Below are positions 1 to 6,035 of a stretch of 11,766 nt of DNA, piece after piece (the stretch's first letter is position 1; every line of letters starts with the position of its first letter). The notes below the pieces were generated by a model. That model made no database searches and was not told where the DNA came from. It saw only the letters and a program-made list of their open reading frames with translations. This stretch comes from Flemingiibacterium sp045579105. Lineage in GTDB: Bacteria; Bacillota; Clostridia; Oscillospirales; CAG-272. The translations under genes were made by a program, and so were the position numbers. The DNA lies in NCBI GenBank assembly GCA_045579105.1, contig JAZNLM010000126.1, positions 1-11,766 of the forward strand, read 5' to 3'.

Positions 1-553
1 TTCCTGCGTCGGCAAGCGCCTTTGCCGTCGGGAAGGAATAATAGACCTCGCCGCCGTACAGGGTAGGCTCGCCCCACTCGCGGCTCATCGCCTCGATTAT
101 CTTTTTTATGCGCGGAATATTGTTATTCTGCGACACGATAAACGAGCATACCGCTTCCCACGGCTCCTGGCGCAGTATGCGTATGCCGTCGCCGTATTCC
201 ATAGCCTTCGGCATAATAACGTCACCGCCGCCCGTCGCTATAGAAAAGCGCTCGGCAATATCACGGCGTACTTCGGCGTAATCCACATCAAGCGCAAGAT
301 AGTGTTTCCATAATGACTCAAATTCGTCGACAGTTGCATTGTATACTATAATCGAATCAGGCTTGTCCTGTCCCAAACGGATGTAGCGTCCGTGCGCAAC
401 ACCGCCGATTTCCACCATATGGCGCGGCGACTTCACTGGGTCAAAACGGAAGCACTGTCCGCAGTCGAATATCTGCGATATTTTGAAGTTTTCAAGCCCC
501 TCAATACGAACGGCATTCTGTCCTTCAATCTCACTTACAATTATATTTTTCAC
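1..553 (-). CDS. ogg: 8-oxoguanine DNA glycosylase (OGG1 type), 5' part, truncated by window edge
   Basis: Base-excision repair enzyme of the helix-hairpin-helix family that removes 8-oxoguanine from DNA in the cytoplasm. 184 codons are visible and the frame is still open at base 1. Residues 31-37 read CGQCFRF, the N-terminal OGG signature, and residues 141-149 read SQNNNIPRI, matching the OGG1 NNN loop that contacts the base opposite the lesion. LRQEPWEAVCSF just before it also fits the family. The helix-hairpin-helix with the catalytic Lys and Asp lies beyond the window, so activity cannot be judged. I chose a GTG start (bases 553-551) because GGAG sits six bases upstream, and no in-frame ATG occurs before residue 46, which would delete the CGQCFRF motif. 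Bacterial OGG1-type proteins of this form are common in clostridia. A related glycosylase specificity cannot be excluded from the N-terminus alone. It diverges from the gene at 730. Confidence 0.9.
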   Translation of the reverse strand, partial: MKNIIVSEIEGQNAVRIEGLENFKISQIFDCGQCFRFDPVKSPRHMVEIGGVAHGRYIRLGQDKPDSIIVYNATVDEFESLWKHYLALDVDYAEVRRDIAERFSIATGGGDVIMPKAMEYGDGIRILRQEPWEAVCSFIVSQNNNIPRIKKIIEAMSREWGEPTLYGGEVYYSFPTAKALADAG

Positions 554-582
554 GATAATCTCCGTTATTAACAAATTAGCCC

Positions 583-611
583 TTGCTTTATTTTAATTAT
601 AAAGGTATAAT
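583..611 (+). promoter_or_regulatory. Sigma-A-type promoter for the DUF6062-like gene
   Basis: TTGCTT (583-588), a 17-base spacer and a perfect TATAAT (606-611). Transcription would begin near 618 and give a leader of about 110 nt before the ATG at 730. Its -10 region is interleaved with that of the opposite-strand ogg promoter. Confidence 0.65.
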
Positions 612-624
612 GTAAACAAATCAA
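596..624 (-). promoter_or_regulatory. Sigma-A-type promoter for ogg
   Basis: On the minus strand TTGATT (624-619) is followed after 17 bases by a perfect TATAAT (601-596). A start near base 589 would give a leader of about 35 nt before the GTG. It physically overlaps the plus-strand promoter of the neighbouring gene. Confidence 0.65.
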
Positions 625-682
625 GTACCGTGGCGAAAATTCGCGGATTTTGTAAGCTTCCCTCACGCACACTCAAAAAGCG

Positions 683-716
683 ACCGTATCCTCAAATATA
701 CCGTATCCTCAGATAA
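683..716 (+). repeat. Tandem duplication of a 17-bp unit in the leader
   Basis: Two abutting 17-base copies (683-699 and 700-716) share the first twelve bases, ACCGTATCCTCA, then diverge (AATAT versus GATAA). The second copy runs directly into the AAGGAG Shine-Dalgarno site of the gene at 730. It may be a chance small duplication or a binding site. Confidence 0.7.
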
Positions 717-729
717 AGGAGAACCCACA

Positions 730-1458
730 ATGGAGAAAATTTACACAATACCCGTCAACGAAGCGTTTGATGCGTCGCGCGACGACCACGCGTGCGGCTG
801 CCCCTTTTGCACACTTTACAATATGCTTGAGGACAACGAGCTTGAACTAATACTCGGCGCATCAATGATGGAGCCTGACGTGCGTATCAAAACAAACGAC
901 CAAGGCTTCTGTAAAACTCACTACGATATGATGTTTACGCGTAAGAATCGCCTAGGTATGGCACTTATGCTTGAGAGCCACCTCAATGAACTTCGCAGCG
1001 ACACAAGCGATAAAGGACTCGCACTTCTCAAAGGCACAGGGGTACAGGCGATGAACCGACTTGCTGAACTTGAGGAAAGCTGCTACGTCTGCTCGCGTAT
1101 AGAATTTTCGCTAATGAAGATGTTTGAAACAGCCGTGCTTTTGTGGGAGCAGGACTCCGCATTCCGCGAGAAACTTCGCGCACAGCCATACATATGCTTG
1201 CCGCATTACCGCAAATTCGTCGAGCACGCACGCAAGGGATTACCGAAAAAACTTTTCGGGGATTTCTATAAAGATGTTTCCACGGTAGTAAACACCTACT
1301 TTGACGAGATTCGTGAAGACATAAGTTGGTTCTGCAAAAAGTTTGACTACCGTTACGACAATGAGCCATGGTACAACTCAAAGGACGCAGTCGAGCGTGC
1401 GATAAAGTTTACGTCGGGCGATATGCACAGCGGAGAGAATCCGCTTGCAAAGAAATAA
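730..1458 (+). CDS. DUF6062-like protein with duplicated CxxC/CxxH motifs
   Basis: A 242-residue soluble protein with no signal peptide or membrane segment. The opening (MEKIYTIPVNEAFD), the CPFC motif and the SMMEPDVRIKTNDQGFCKTH stretch match my memory of the clostridial family DUF6062, whose function is unknown; the family name is recalled, not searched. The chain holds two equivalent metal-ligand-like sets: C24xxC27 with C61xxH64, and C118xxC121 with C156xxH159. The inner gaps are 33 and 34 residues, which points to an internal duplication and possibly two zinc or other metal sites. C22 is an extra cysteine. The ATG is preceded by AAGGAG at a normal distance. The gene has its own promoter (583-611) and terminator (1475-1503), so it appears monocistronic. 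It diverges from ogg; a DNA-repair link would be speculation. No enzyme motif is recognised. Confidence 0.85.
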   Translation: MEKIYTIPVNEAFDASRDDHACGCPFCTLYNMLEDNELELILGASMMEPDVRIKTNDQGFCKTHYDMMFTRKNRLGMALMLESHLNELRSDTSDKGLALLKGTGVQAMNRLAELEESCYVCSRIEFSLMKMFETAVLLWEQDSAFREKLRAQPYICLPHYRKFVEHARKGLPKKLFGDFYKDVSTVVNTYFDEIREDISWFCKKFDYRYDNEPWYNSKDAVERAIKFTSGDMHSGENPLAKK

Positions 1459-1474
1459 CACCTCTTGATAGAGT

Positions 1475-1503
1475 AAAAAGCCGTCATACGACGGCTTTTT
1501 TGT
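1475..1503 (+). terminator. Rho-independent terminator of the DUF6062-like gene
   Basis: Stem GCCGTC (1480-1485) pairs with GACGGC (1490-1495) around a four-base loop. It is flanked by an A-run and followed by a T-rich tract from 1496. It lies 17 bases after the stop codon. Confidence 0.9.
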
Positions 1504-1661
1504 TTGTTTTTATGCTTTTTCTCATTTTGAGTGCTCGCAAAATAACCAAAATCACTTTGGTTCATTTTAATTTTTTAAACCAATTACAACCTAATTGCAC
1601 CTGTTTTTACCATTTTTATGTACCTGTGATATGCAACATTAACAAAAATACAGGTTCAATC
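1504..1661. other. AT-rich intergenic stretch with small hairpins, no gene seen
   Basis: Between the terminator and the M23 peptidase promoter I see no credible coding region. It contains a seven-bp AT-rich hairpin (AACCAAA 1544-1550 with TTTGGTT 1556-1562) followed by T-rich sequence, which could be a weak second terminator. Three ACCTGT/ACAGGT copies lie at 1599-1604, 1622-1627 and, inverted, 1650-1655, just upstream of the next -35 box. Confidence 0.5.
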
Positions 1662-1690
1662 TTGATTTTTCCTCTAAAATAGTATATAAT
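1662..1690 (+). promoter_or_regulatory. Sigma-A-type promoter for the G5/M23 peptidase gene
   Basis: TTGATT (1662-1667), 17 bases, then a perfect TATAAT (1685-1690). Transcription would begin near 1697, giving a leader of about 100 nt. That leader has only a weak AGTGT/ACACT hairpin (1697-1716) and nothing I recognise as a riboswitch. Confidence 0.7.
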
Positions 1691-1799
1691 ATTAGAAGTG
1701 TGTGTAAGAAAACACTGTCACTGTAAAGTAAAAGTCCTTTCCCCAAATAAAAGCAGACGACGAGTTTTTACTCCACCGGCTAATAAATAAGGAGAACTT

Positions 1800-3173
1800 A
1801 TGTCACAAAAACAGTTTGACGGCAACAAGGTCAAGAAGATACTGAATATTGCCGTTCCAGCGGCGGCTTTTGCTGCGGCGGCATTATACATAACAAGCCT
1901 TGCTTCGTACGACGTGGCGGTCGCAGCAAACATTAACGGTGTAAGCTGCGGATACGTTGAATCGTACACAGATCTCATCGATGCCAAATCAAATCTCGAA
2001 ACCGAAGTTTACAACGCAACCAACGGCCAGTATACAGCGGATATCGACGTAGATTATAAGCTTGTTCATGTACGAAATCCCAAGTACCTTTCCAAGGAAG
2101 AGTGTACTTCTCTTATGTGGAACCAGGTTGCAGACGATTTCACCGAAGCATATATGCTTTACGTTGACGACTGTCAGGTTGCAGCGTATGAGAACAAAGA
2201 AGAGCTTGATGCACTCATCACCTCAATCGAAACCGAGCTTCTCGCTTCTGTCGGGGATACTTTCAGCGCGGTAAAAATAACCAACCGTGTTAGAATCGAA
2301 AAGCAGCTTTGTCTCAACAGTATGTTCAGAACCGTTGACGAGATAAACGAACTTCTCAACCCTCTGGCAGCGGAAGAACTTGCCGCTGCGAAAGAAAACA
2401 ACAGCAACGTACTGCTTAGTATAGGCGCGCTGAAAACAGCGGCTCCGGGCACTACTAATGCCATAGATGCAGCAGATGATACCGAGCTTACTCTCGGCTA
2501 TACCTTTGTGAATACAATAACTCTGGACGAACCAGTTTACTTCAAAACACAGTACGTTGATAATCCCGAAGAGTTCGTTGGCTATCAAAAGCTTGTAAAT
2601 CGCGGCGTTAACGGCAAGCGTACCGTTACCTACGAAATTGTATATGATACCGAAGGCAACATCATCGCAAGAAACGAGCTTTCCGAAACTATAATAACCC
2701 CCGCAAAGGATAAAATTATAAGCGTTGGCACAAAGCCAATTCCCGAGGCAGTTCCCACGGGCACATTTATCTGGCCTTGTGAGTCACCCTTCGGAATATC
2801 TTCTCCTTTCGGATGGAGACTTATATACGGCAAAAGAGAATTCCACCTTGGCATTGACCTTCCCAACACCGTCGGCACACCGATACTCGCATCGGACGGC
2901 GGCAAGGTAGTCTTCGCAGGCTTCTCGCCCTCGTACGGCTACAACGTACGTATCGAGCACGCTGACGGATACTCCACCCTCTATGCGCACCTATCCAAAG
3001 TAACCGTGAGAGTTGGCGATAAGGTATATCAGGGACAGGAAATCGGTAAAATGGGAAGCACGGGCGTTTCATATGGAAGTCACCTTCACTTTGAGGTGAG
3101 AATAAACAACGAAAACGTAGACCCCGAGCTGTACCTACCCAAGTCCAAGCCCGAAATGATACTCGACAAATAA
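1800..3173 (+). CDS. Membrane-anchored M23 peptidase with G5 domain
   Basis: Probable peptidoglycan endopeptidase acting outside the membrane, 457 residues. A short basic N-terminus is followed by one hydrophobic segment (about 14-35), best read as a signal anchor. Residues 38-235 are a less conserved region with two similar 26-residue stretches (45-70 and 122-147). Residues 240-313 form a G5 domain, a wall- or sugar-associated module. The M23 (lysostaphin/LytM type) domain spans about 325-450 and all expected residues are present: H349 and D353 (HLGID), H397 (YAHL), H428 and H430 (HLHFE). H349, D353 and H430 would bind zinc; H397 and H428 would serve catalysis. The ATG has AAGGAG just upstream. 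It has its own promoter and terminator. The substrate bond cleaved, and any link to sporulation or division, cannot be told from sequence. Confidence 0.92.
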   Translation: MSQKQFDGNKVKKILNIAVPAAAFAAAALYITSLASYDVAVAANINGVSCGYVESYTDLIDAKSNLETEVYNATNGQYTADIDVDYKLVHVRNPKYLSKEECTSLMWNQVADDFTEAYMLYVDDCQVAAYENKEELDALITSIETELLASVGDTFSAVKITNRVRIEKQLCLNSMFRTVDEINELLNPLAAEELAAAKENNSNVLLSIGALKTAAPGTTNAIDAADDTELTLGYTFVNTITLDEPVYFKTQYVDNPEEFVGYQKLVNRGVNGKRTVTYEIVYDTEGNIIARNELSETIITPAKDKIISVGTKPIPEAVPTGTFIWPCESPFGISSPFGWRLIYGKREFHLGIDLPNTVGTPILASDGGKVVFAGFSPSYGYNVRIEHADGYSTLYAHLSKVTVRVGDKVYQGQEIGKMGSTGVSYGSHLHFEVRINNENVDPELYLPKSKPEMILDK

Positions 3174-3178
3174 CAAAC

Positions 3179-3204
3179 AAGGGACGGCTTGACCGTCCCT
3201 TTTG
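3179..3204 (+). terminator. Terminator of the M23 peptidase gene
   Basis: Nine-bp perfect stem AAGGGACGG (3179-3187) with CCGTCCCTT (3193-3201), loop CTTGA. The following T-run is short (TTTTG). It begins six bases after the stop codon. Confidence 0.8.
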
Positions 3205-3210
3205 ATATGC

Positions 3211-3244
3211 AAAAAAGTTAGGGGATGCGAAACGCATCCCCTAA
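3211..3244 (-). terminator. Terminator of spoVG
   Basis: A 12-bp perfect inverted repeat (3218-3229 with 3233-3244) around a three-base loop. Read on the minus strand it is followed by AACTTTTTT-like sequence (T-run at 3216-3211), so it serves the convergent spoVG gene about 57 bases upstream. There is no T-run on the plus-strand side. Confidence 0.82.
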
Positions 3245-3300
3245 AATTGGATTGTGTCATATTCCGTGTGGGAGAGATTCGCCGTCCCGTAGATTCGTTT

Positions 3301-3600
3301 TTACACCCCTGTTTCAACGGGTTTTTCAGGTGCGTTTGCCGCAAGCTCAAGTTCACGGTTGTACGCTTCAATAACAGCTGACTCGAGATCGGCTCTGAAC
3401 TGAGCATTGATCGGGTGAACGATGTCACGGTAAGTACCGTCGGGATTTTTTCTGCTGGGCATTACGATAAAATACTTATCTCTTGCGTTAATAACCTTGA
3501 TGTCGTGCACCGCCAACTGACCGTCAAAGGTCACGGAAACGATGGCCTTCATCGGGCCTTCATCGAAAAGCTTTCTTACTTTGATATCAGTGATTACCAT
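3301..3600 (-). CDS. spoVG: SpoVG family regulator
   Basis: Small cytoplasmic protein of 99 residues, close to the family's usual length of about 90-100. SpoVG homologues bind DNA and/or RNA and affect septation, sporulation, capsule and virulence traits in Firmicutes. The family core is clear: MVITDIKVRK at the start, VHDIKVI near 31-37, FIVMPSRKNPDG near 44-55 and YRDIVHPIN near 57-65. The C-terminus is a variable acidic/alanine-rich tail, as in relatives. The ATG is preceded by GGAGG seven bases upstream. The gene is flanked by its own promoter-like sequence and a strong terminator, so it appears monocistronic. It diverges from murC. In several clostridia spoVG lies near murC with purR, glmU and prs; here the last three are not adjacent. 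Confidence 0.96.
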   Translation of the reverse strand: MVITDIKVRKLFDEGPMKAIVSVTFDGQLAVHDIKVINARDKYFIVMPSRKNPDGTYRDIVHPINAQFRADLESAVIEAYNRELELAANAPEKPVETGV

Positions 3601-3700
3601 TTTGATCCTCCGTTTTGCCCGAGAAAAAGACGAAGCTCAAAAAGTAATAGTCGGGCGGTTTGTCTTATAAAACTCTATGGGGCTTTCTTACCCTGACATT

Positions 3701-3731
3701 ATTATACAGCAAAATTATGAAAATTATGCAA
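3701..3731 (-). promoter_or_regulatory. Candidate promoter for spoVG
   Basis: On the minus strand a perfect TATAAT (3706-3701) lies 19 bases after TTGCAT (3731-3726). The spacer is longer than ideal. I did not find a convincing sigma-H match, although B. subtilis spoVG is sigma-H dependent. The predicted leader is about 95 nt. Confidence 0.45.
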
Positions 3732-3810
3732 GGATTTTTTGAAATTTATGCGGCAAACAAGCAAGTTTTTTATTAAGTATATTAGTCCGTTTTGTGAATT
3801 GACAAGTTTA

Positions 3811-3849
3811 TGTGCCAATTTTTGCAAAAAGCTTTTATTTTTTGGCACA
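3811..3849. repeat. Inverted repeat TGTGCCAA / TTGGCACA around the murC promoter
   Basis: Perfect eight-base arms at 3811-3818 and 3842-3849 are separated by 23 bases, so their centres are 31 bp apart, about three helical turns. The spacer contains the 12-bp palindrome TTTTTGCAAAAA (3819-3830) and the poor -35 hexamer of murC. It could be an operator; no regulator is identified. Confidence 0.6.
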
Positions 3850-3861
3850 GTATGATATAAT
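3833..3861 (+). promoter_or_regulatory. Extended -10 promoter for murC-pnuC
   Basis: TGATATAAT (3853-3861) is an extended -10 element. The hexamer 17 bases upstream, TTTTAT (3833-3838), is a weak -35. The predicted start near 3868 gives a short leader of about 36 nt. A perfect TTGACA at 3799-3804 is too far upstream to serve this -10. Confidence 0.6.
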
Positions 3862-3903
3862 AATATTGGAATTATTACCTACACATTACATCTGGAGATT
3901 TTT

Positions 3904-5319
3904 ATGTATACAAGCTACAGCATATCAAATCTTGAAAAAATATTTTCGTCGGCGAAATCGGTATATTTTATCGGCATCGGCGGCATCAGTATGTCATCCC
4001 TTGCCCATATTGCACTCGCAAATGGACTTGTAGTCGGCGGCTATGACCGCACACCGAGTGCGCTCACGCGAACACTCGAAAAGGACGGCGCAACCGTTTA
4101 CTACGAGCTTTCGCCGTCGCACATAGACGCGTACGACGTCATTGTTTACACCGCCGCAATCGCACGCGATAATCCAGAGCTTGCCCGCGCGCTCGAATAT
4201 GACGGGAAGGGCGAAAAGCACTGTGTTTACCGCGCTGATTTCCTAGGCTACTTAATGAGCTCGCACAAGAACCGTATCGGCGTTTCGGGTATGCACGGCA
4301 AATCTACCGCCACCTCGATGATATCGCATATTTTTCTTGCCGCGGATACCGATCCCACGATAGTTTCGGGTGCGGAGCTTTCGGCAATCGGCGGTGCGTA
4401 CCGCATAGGCTCAAAGGAAAACTTCATTATGGAAGCCTGCGAATATCAGGACTCGTTCCTGTCGTTCAAGCCGAACGTGGCAGTGGTTCTCAACATAGAT
4501 ATGGACCACCCCGACTACTTCAAGGATTTAGAGCAGATTATATCCTCCTTCAGAAACTATCTTGACATCGCAAAGGATGGCTATGCTGTGCTGAATTCCG
4601 ACTGCGAGAATACACTGCGTGCCGCGAAGGATTACACAGGGACAAAGGTTACGTTCGGAATCAAAACTCCCGCGGATTTCACAGCCGAAAACATCACCTT
4701 CGACCACGGCAAGGCGGAGTTTGACATCGTAAAGCACGGCAAAATGTTTGCACACGTCAAGCTTAATGTCACGGGCCGTCACAACATAATGAACGCGCTT
4801 GCAGCTGCGGCTGCGTCGGACATTTGCGGTGTTCCGGCCGAGGCAATTTCAAGAGGACTTGAAAGCTATAGCGGCGCGAAACGCAGGATGGAGCTTCGCG
4901 GCAACGTTCGCGGCATATCTGCCACAGTTCCGCTTTACGATGACTACGCGCATCACCCAACCGAGATAAAAGCAACCCTCTCAGGCGCGCTTGAATGCGG
5001 CTATGCCCGCGTTGTTGTGGTGTACCAGCCGCACACGTATTCACGCACACACGAGCTTTTTGACGAGTTTGTGGACGCATTTTCCGGAGCTTCAGCACGA
5101 GGCGCGCACGTGATTTTCGCGAACATTTACGCGGCACGCGAGGAAAACAAGTTCGGCATCACGGCGGAAATGCTTTCCGAGCGAGTAAACGGCTCGGTTT
5201 ATCTACCATCGTTTGAAGCTATTGCAGATTATCTTCGCCGTGAACTTCGCGAAAATGATATGCTTATCGTTATGGGTGCAGGCGACATTATAAATCTCGA
5301 CAAACTACTTTTGGAGTAA
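3904..5319 (+). CDS. murC: UDP-N-acetylmuramate--L-alanine ligase MurC
   Basis: Cytoplasmic Mur ligase that uses ATP to add L-alanine to UDP-N-acetylmuramate, the first step in building the peptidoglycan stem peptide. Length 471 residues, normal for the family. Visible in order: the N-terminal nucleotide-binding loop GIGGISMSSLA (24-34); the ATP P-loop GMHGKST (129-135); EACEYQDSF (177-185); NIDMDHPDYF (197-206), a Mur ligase central motif; YDDYAHHPTEIKATL (345-359), the MurC C-terminal signature; and PHTYSRT (376-382). These separate it from MurD, MurE and MurF. The P-loop reads GMHGKST where GTHGKTT is more usual, and keeps the Lys and Ser/Thr. Mpl, which ligates recycled tripeptide, is a weaker alternative. 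The ATG has GGAG six bases upstream. It is the first gene of a unit with pnuC, five bases downstream. Confidence 0.95.
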   Translation: MYTSYSISNLEKIFSSAKSVYFIGIGGISMSSLAHIALANGLVVGGYDRTPSALTRTLEKDGATVYYELSPSHIDAYDVIVYTAAIARDNPELARALEYDGKGEKHCVYRADFLGYLMSSHKNRIGVSGMHGKSTATSMISHIFLAADTDPTIVSGAELSAIGGAYRIGSKENFIMEACEYQDSFLSFKPNVAVVLNIDMDHPDYFKDLEQIISSFRNYLDIAKDGYAVLNSDCENTLRAAKDYTGTKVTFGIKTPADFTAENITFDHGKAEFDIVKHGKMFAHVKLNVTGRHNIMNALAAAAASDICGVPAEAISRGLESYSGAKRRMELRGNVRGISATVPLYDDYAHHPTEIKATLSGALECGYARVVVVYQPHTYSRTHELFDEFVDAFSGASARGAHVIFANIYAAREENKFGITAEMLSERVNGSVYLPSFEAIADYLRRELRENDMLIVMGAGDIINLDKLLLE

Positions 5320-5324
5320 GACTA

Positions 5325-6011
5325 ATGAAGAACATCAGCAACCCCTTCCGCGATCTGACGCGATTCGAAGCTGTCCTTTTGGCTGTTTCACTCGCTGTTG
5401 TCACGCTTTCCGGCATTTTATCAGGCACGGAAAGCCTGCTTTCAACAATAGCATCGATCGTCGGTGTTACTGCGCTGATATTCGTCGCAAAAGGCTATGT
5501 TATCGGTCAGGTGTTCGTGCTTGTATTTTCGCTGCTTTACGGAATAAACTCGTTTTTCTTCGCCTATTACGGCGAGATGATAACTTATCTAGGTATGAGC
5601 GCACCTGCCGCCGCGGCAACGATAATCGCGTGGCTCCGGCATCCATATAAGGGTACGAAAGAAGTGAAGGTAAACCGCCTCACGGGAAAAGCCGTGGCAC
5701 TTATGGCAGTAGCAACAATTACCGTAACAATCGCGTTTTACTTTATCCTCGGCGCACTTGGAAACGCCAATCTTATTGTTTCAACCATCTCCATTGCAAC
5801 AAGCTTTTTAGCATCGCTTCTCACCTTCTGCCGCAGTCCGTATTACGCCGCAGCATATGCGTCAAACGACGTTGTGCTGATAATTATGTGGATACTTGCC
5901 GCAGCCTCGGACATCTCATATCTGCCAATGGTATTCTGCTTTATAATGTTTCTCGCGAACGACATCTACGGCTTTTACAGTTGGAAGCGTATGGAGAAAA
6001 GGCAAAAATAA
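5325..6011 (+). CDS. pnuC: PnuC-type nicotinamide riboside/vitamin transporter
   Basis: Integral membrane protein of 228 residues with seven or eight hydrophobic segments, at about 14-33, 36-55, 57-80, 83-103, 121-145, 147-168, 176-195 and 196-216. The stretch SPYYAAAYASNDVVLIIMW (about 171-189) and the C-terminal FLANDIYGFYSW match the PnuC family, facilitators that take up nicotinamide riboside (or related vitamins) for trapping by a cytoplasmic kinase. The substrate is inferred from the family, not visible. The ATG uses a GGAG that lies inside the last codons of murC (5313-5316), five bases separate the genes and no terminator intervenes, so the two are almost certainly co-transcribed. I see no NAD or thiamine riboswitch. 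The gene ends in a bidirectional terminator whose stem starts within its stop codon. Confidence 0.88.
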   Translation: MKNISNPFRDLTRFEAVLLAVSLAVVTLSGILSGTESLLSTIASIVGVTALIFVAKGYVIGQVFVLVFSLLYGINSFFFAYYGEMITYLGMSAPAAAATIIAWLRHPYKGTKEVKVNRLTGKAVALMAVATITVTIAFYFILGALGNANLIVSTISIATSFLASLLTFCRSPYYAAAYASNDVVLIIMWILAAASDISYLPMVFCFIMFLANDIYGFYSWKRMEKRQK

Positions 6012-6035
6012 AAGCCGCCGTATGGCGGCTTTTTT
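6007..6035. terminator. Bidirectional terminator between pnuC and ppa
   Basis: Ten-bp perfect stem AAAAGCCGCC (6010-6019) with GGCGGCTTTT (6024-6033), loop GTAT. T-rich tails exist on both strands. The stop codon of pnuC (6009-6011) overlaps one base of the stem and that of ppa (6036-6034) sits in the T-run, so 22 bases serve both genes. Confidence 0.9.

Noticed and set aside
1697..1799. Riboswitch (for example c-di-AMP type) in the leader of the M23 peptidase gene
   Set aside because: The leader is only about 100 nt, with one weak hairpin and none of the conserved motifs I know for that class.
3799..3804. Perfect TTGACA upstream of murC as a -35 box
   Set aside because: No -10-like hexamer lies 16-19 bases downstream, and it is over 50 bases from the TATAAT at 3856.
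3811..3852. Sigma-54 promoter suggested by TTGGCACA on either strand
   Set aside because: The required TTGC-type -12 element is missing on the plus strand and out of register by one base on the minus strand.
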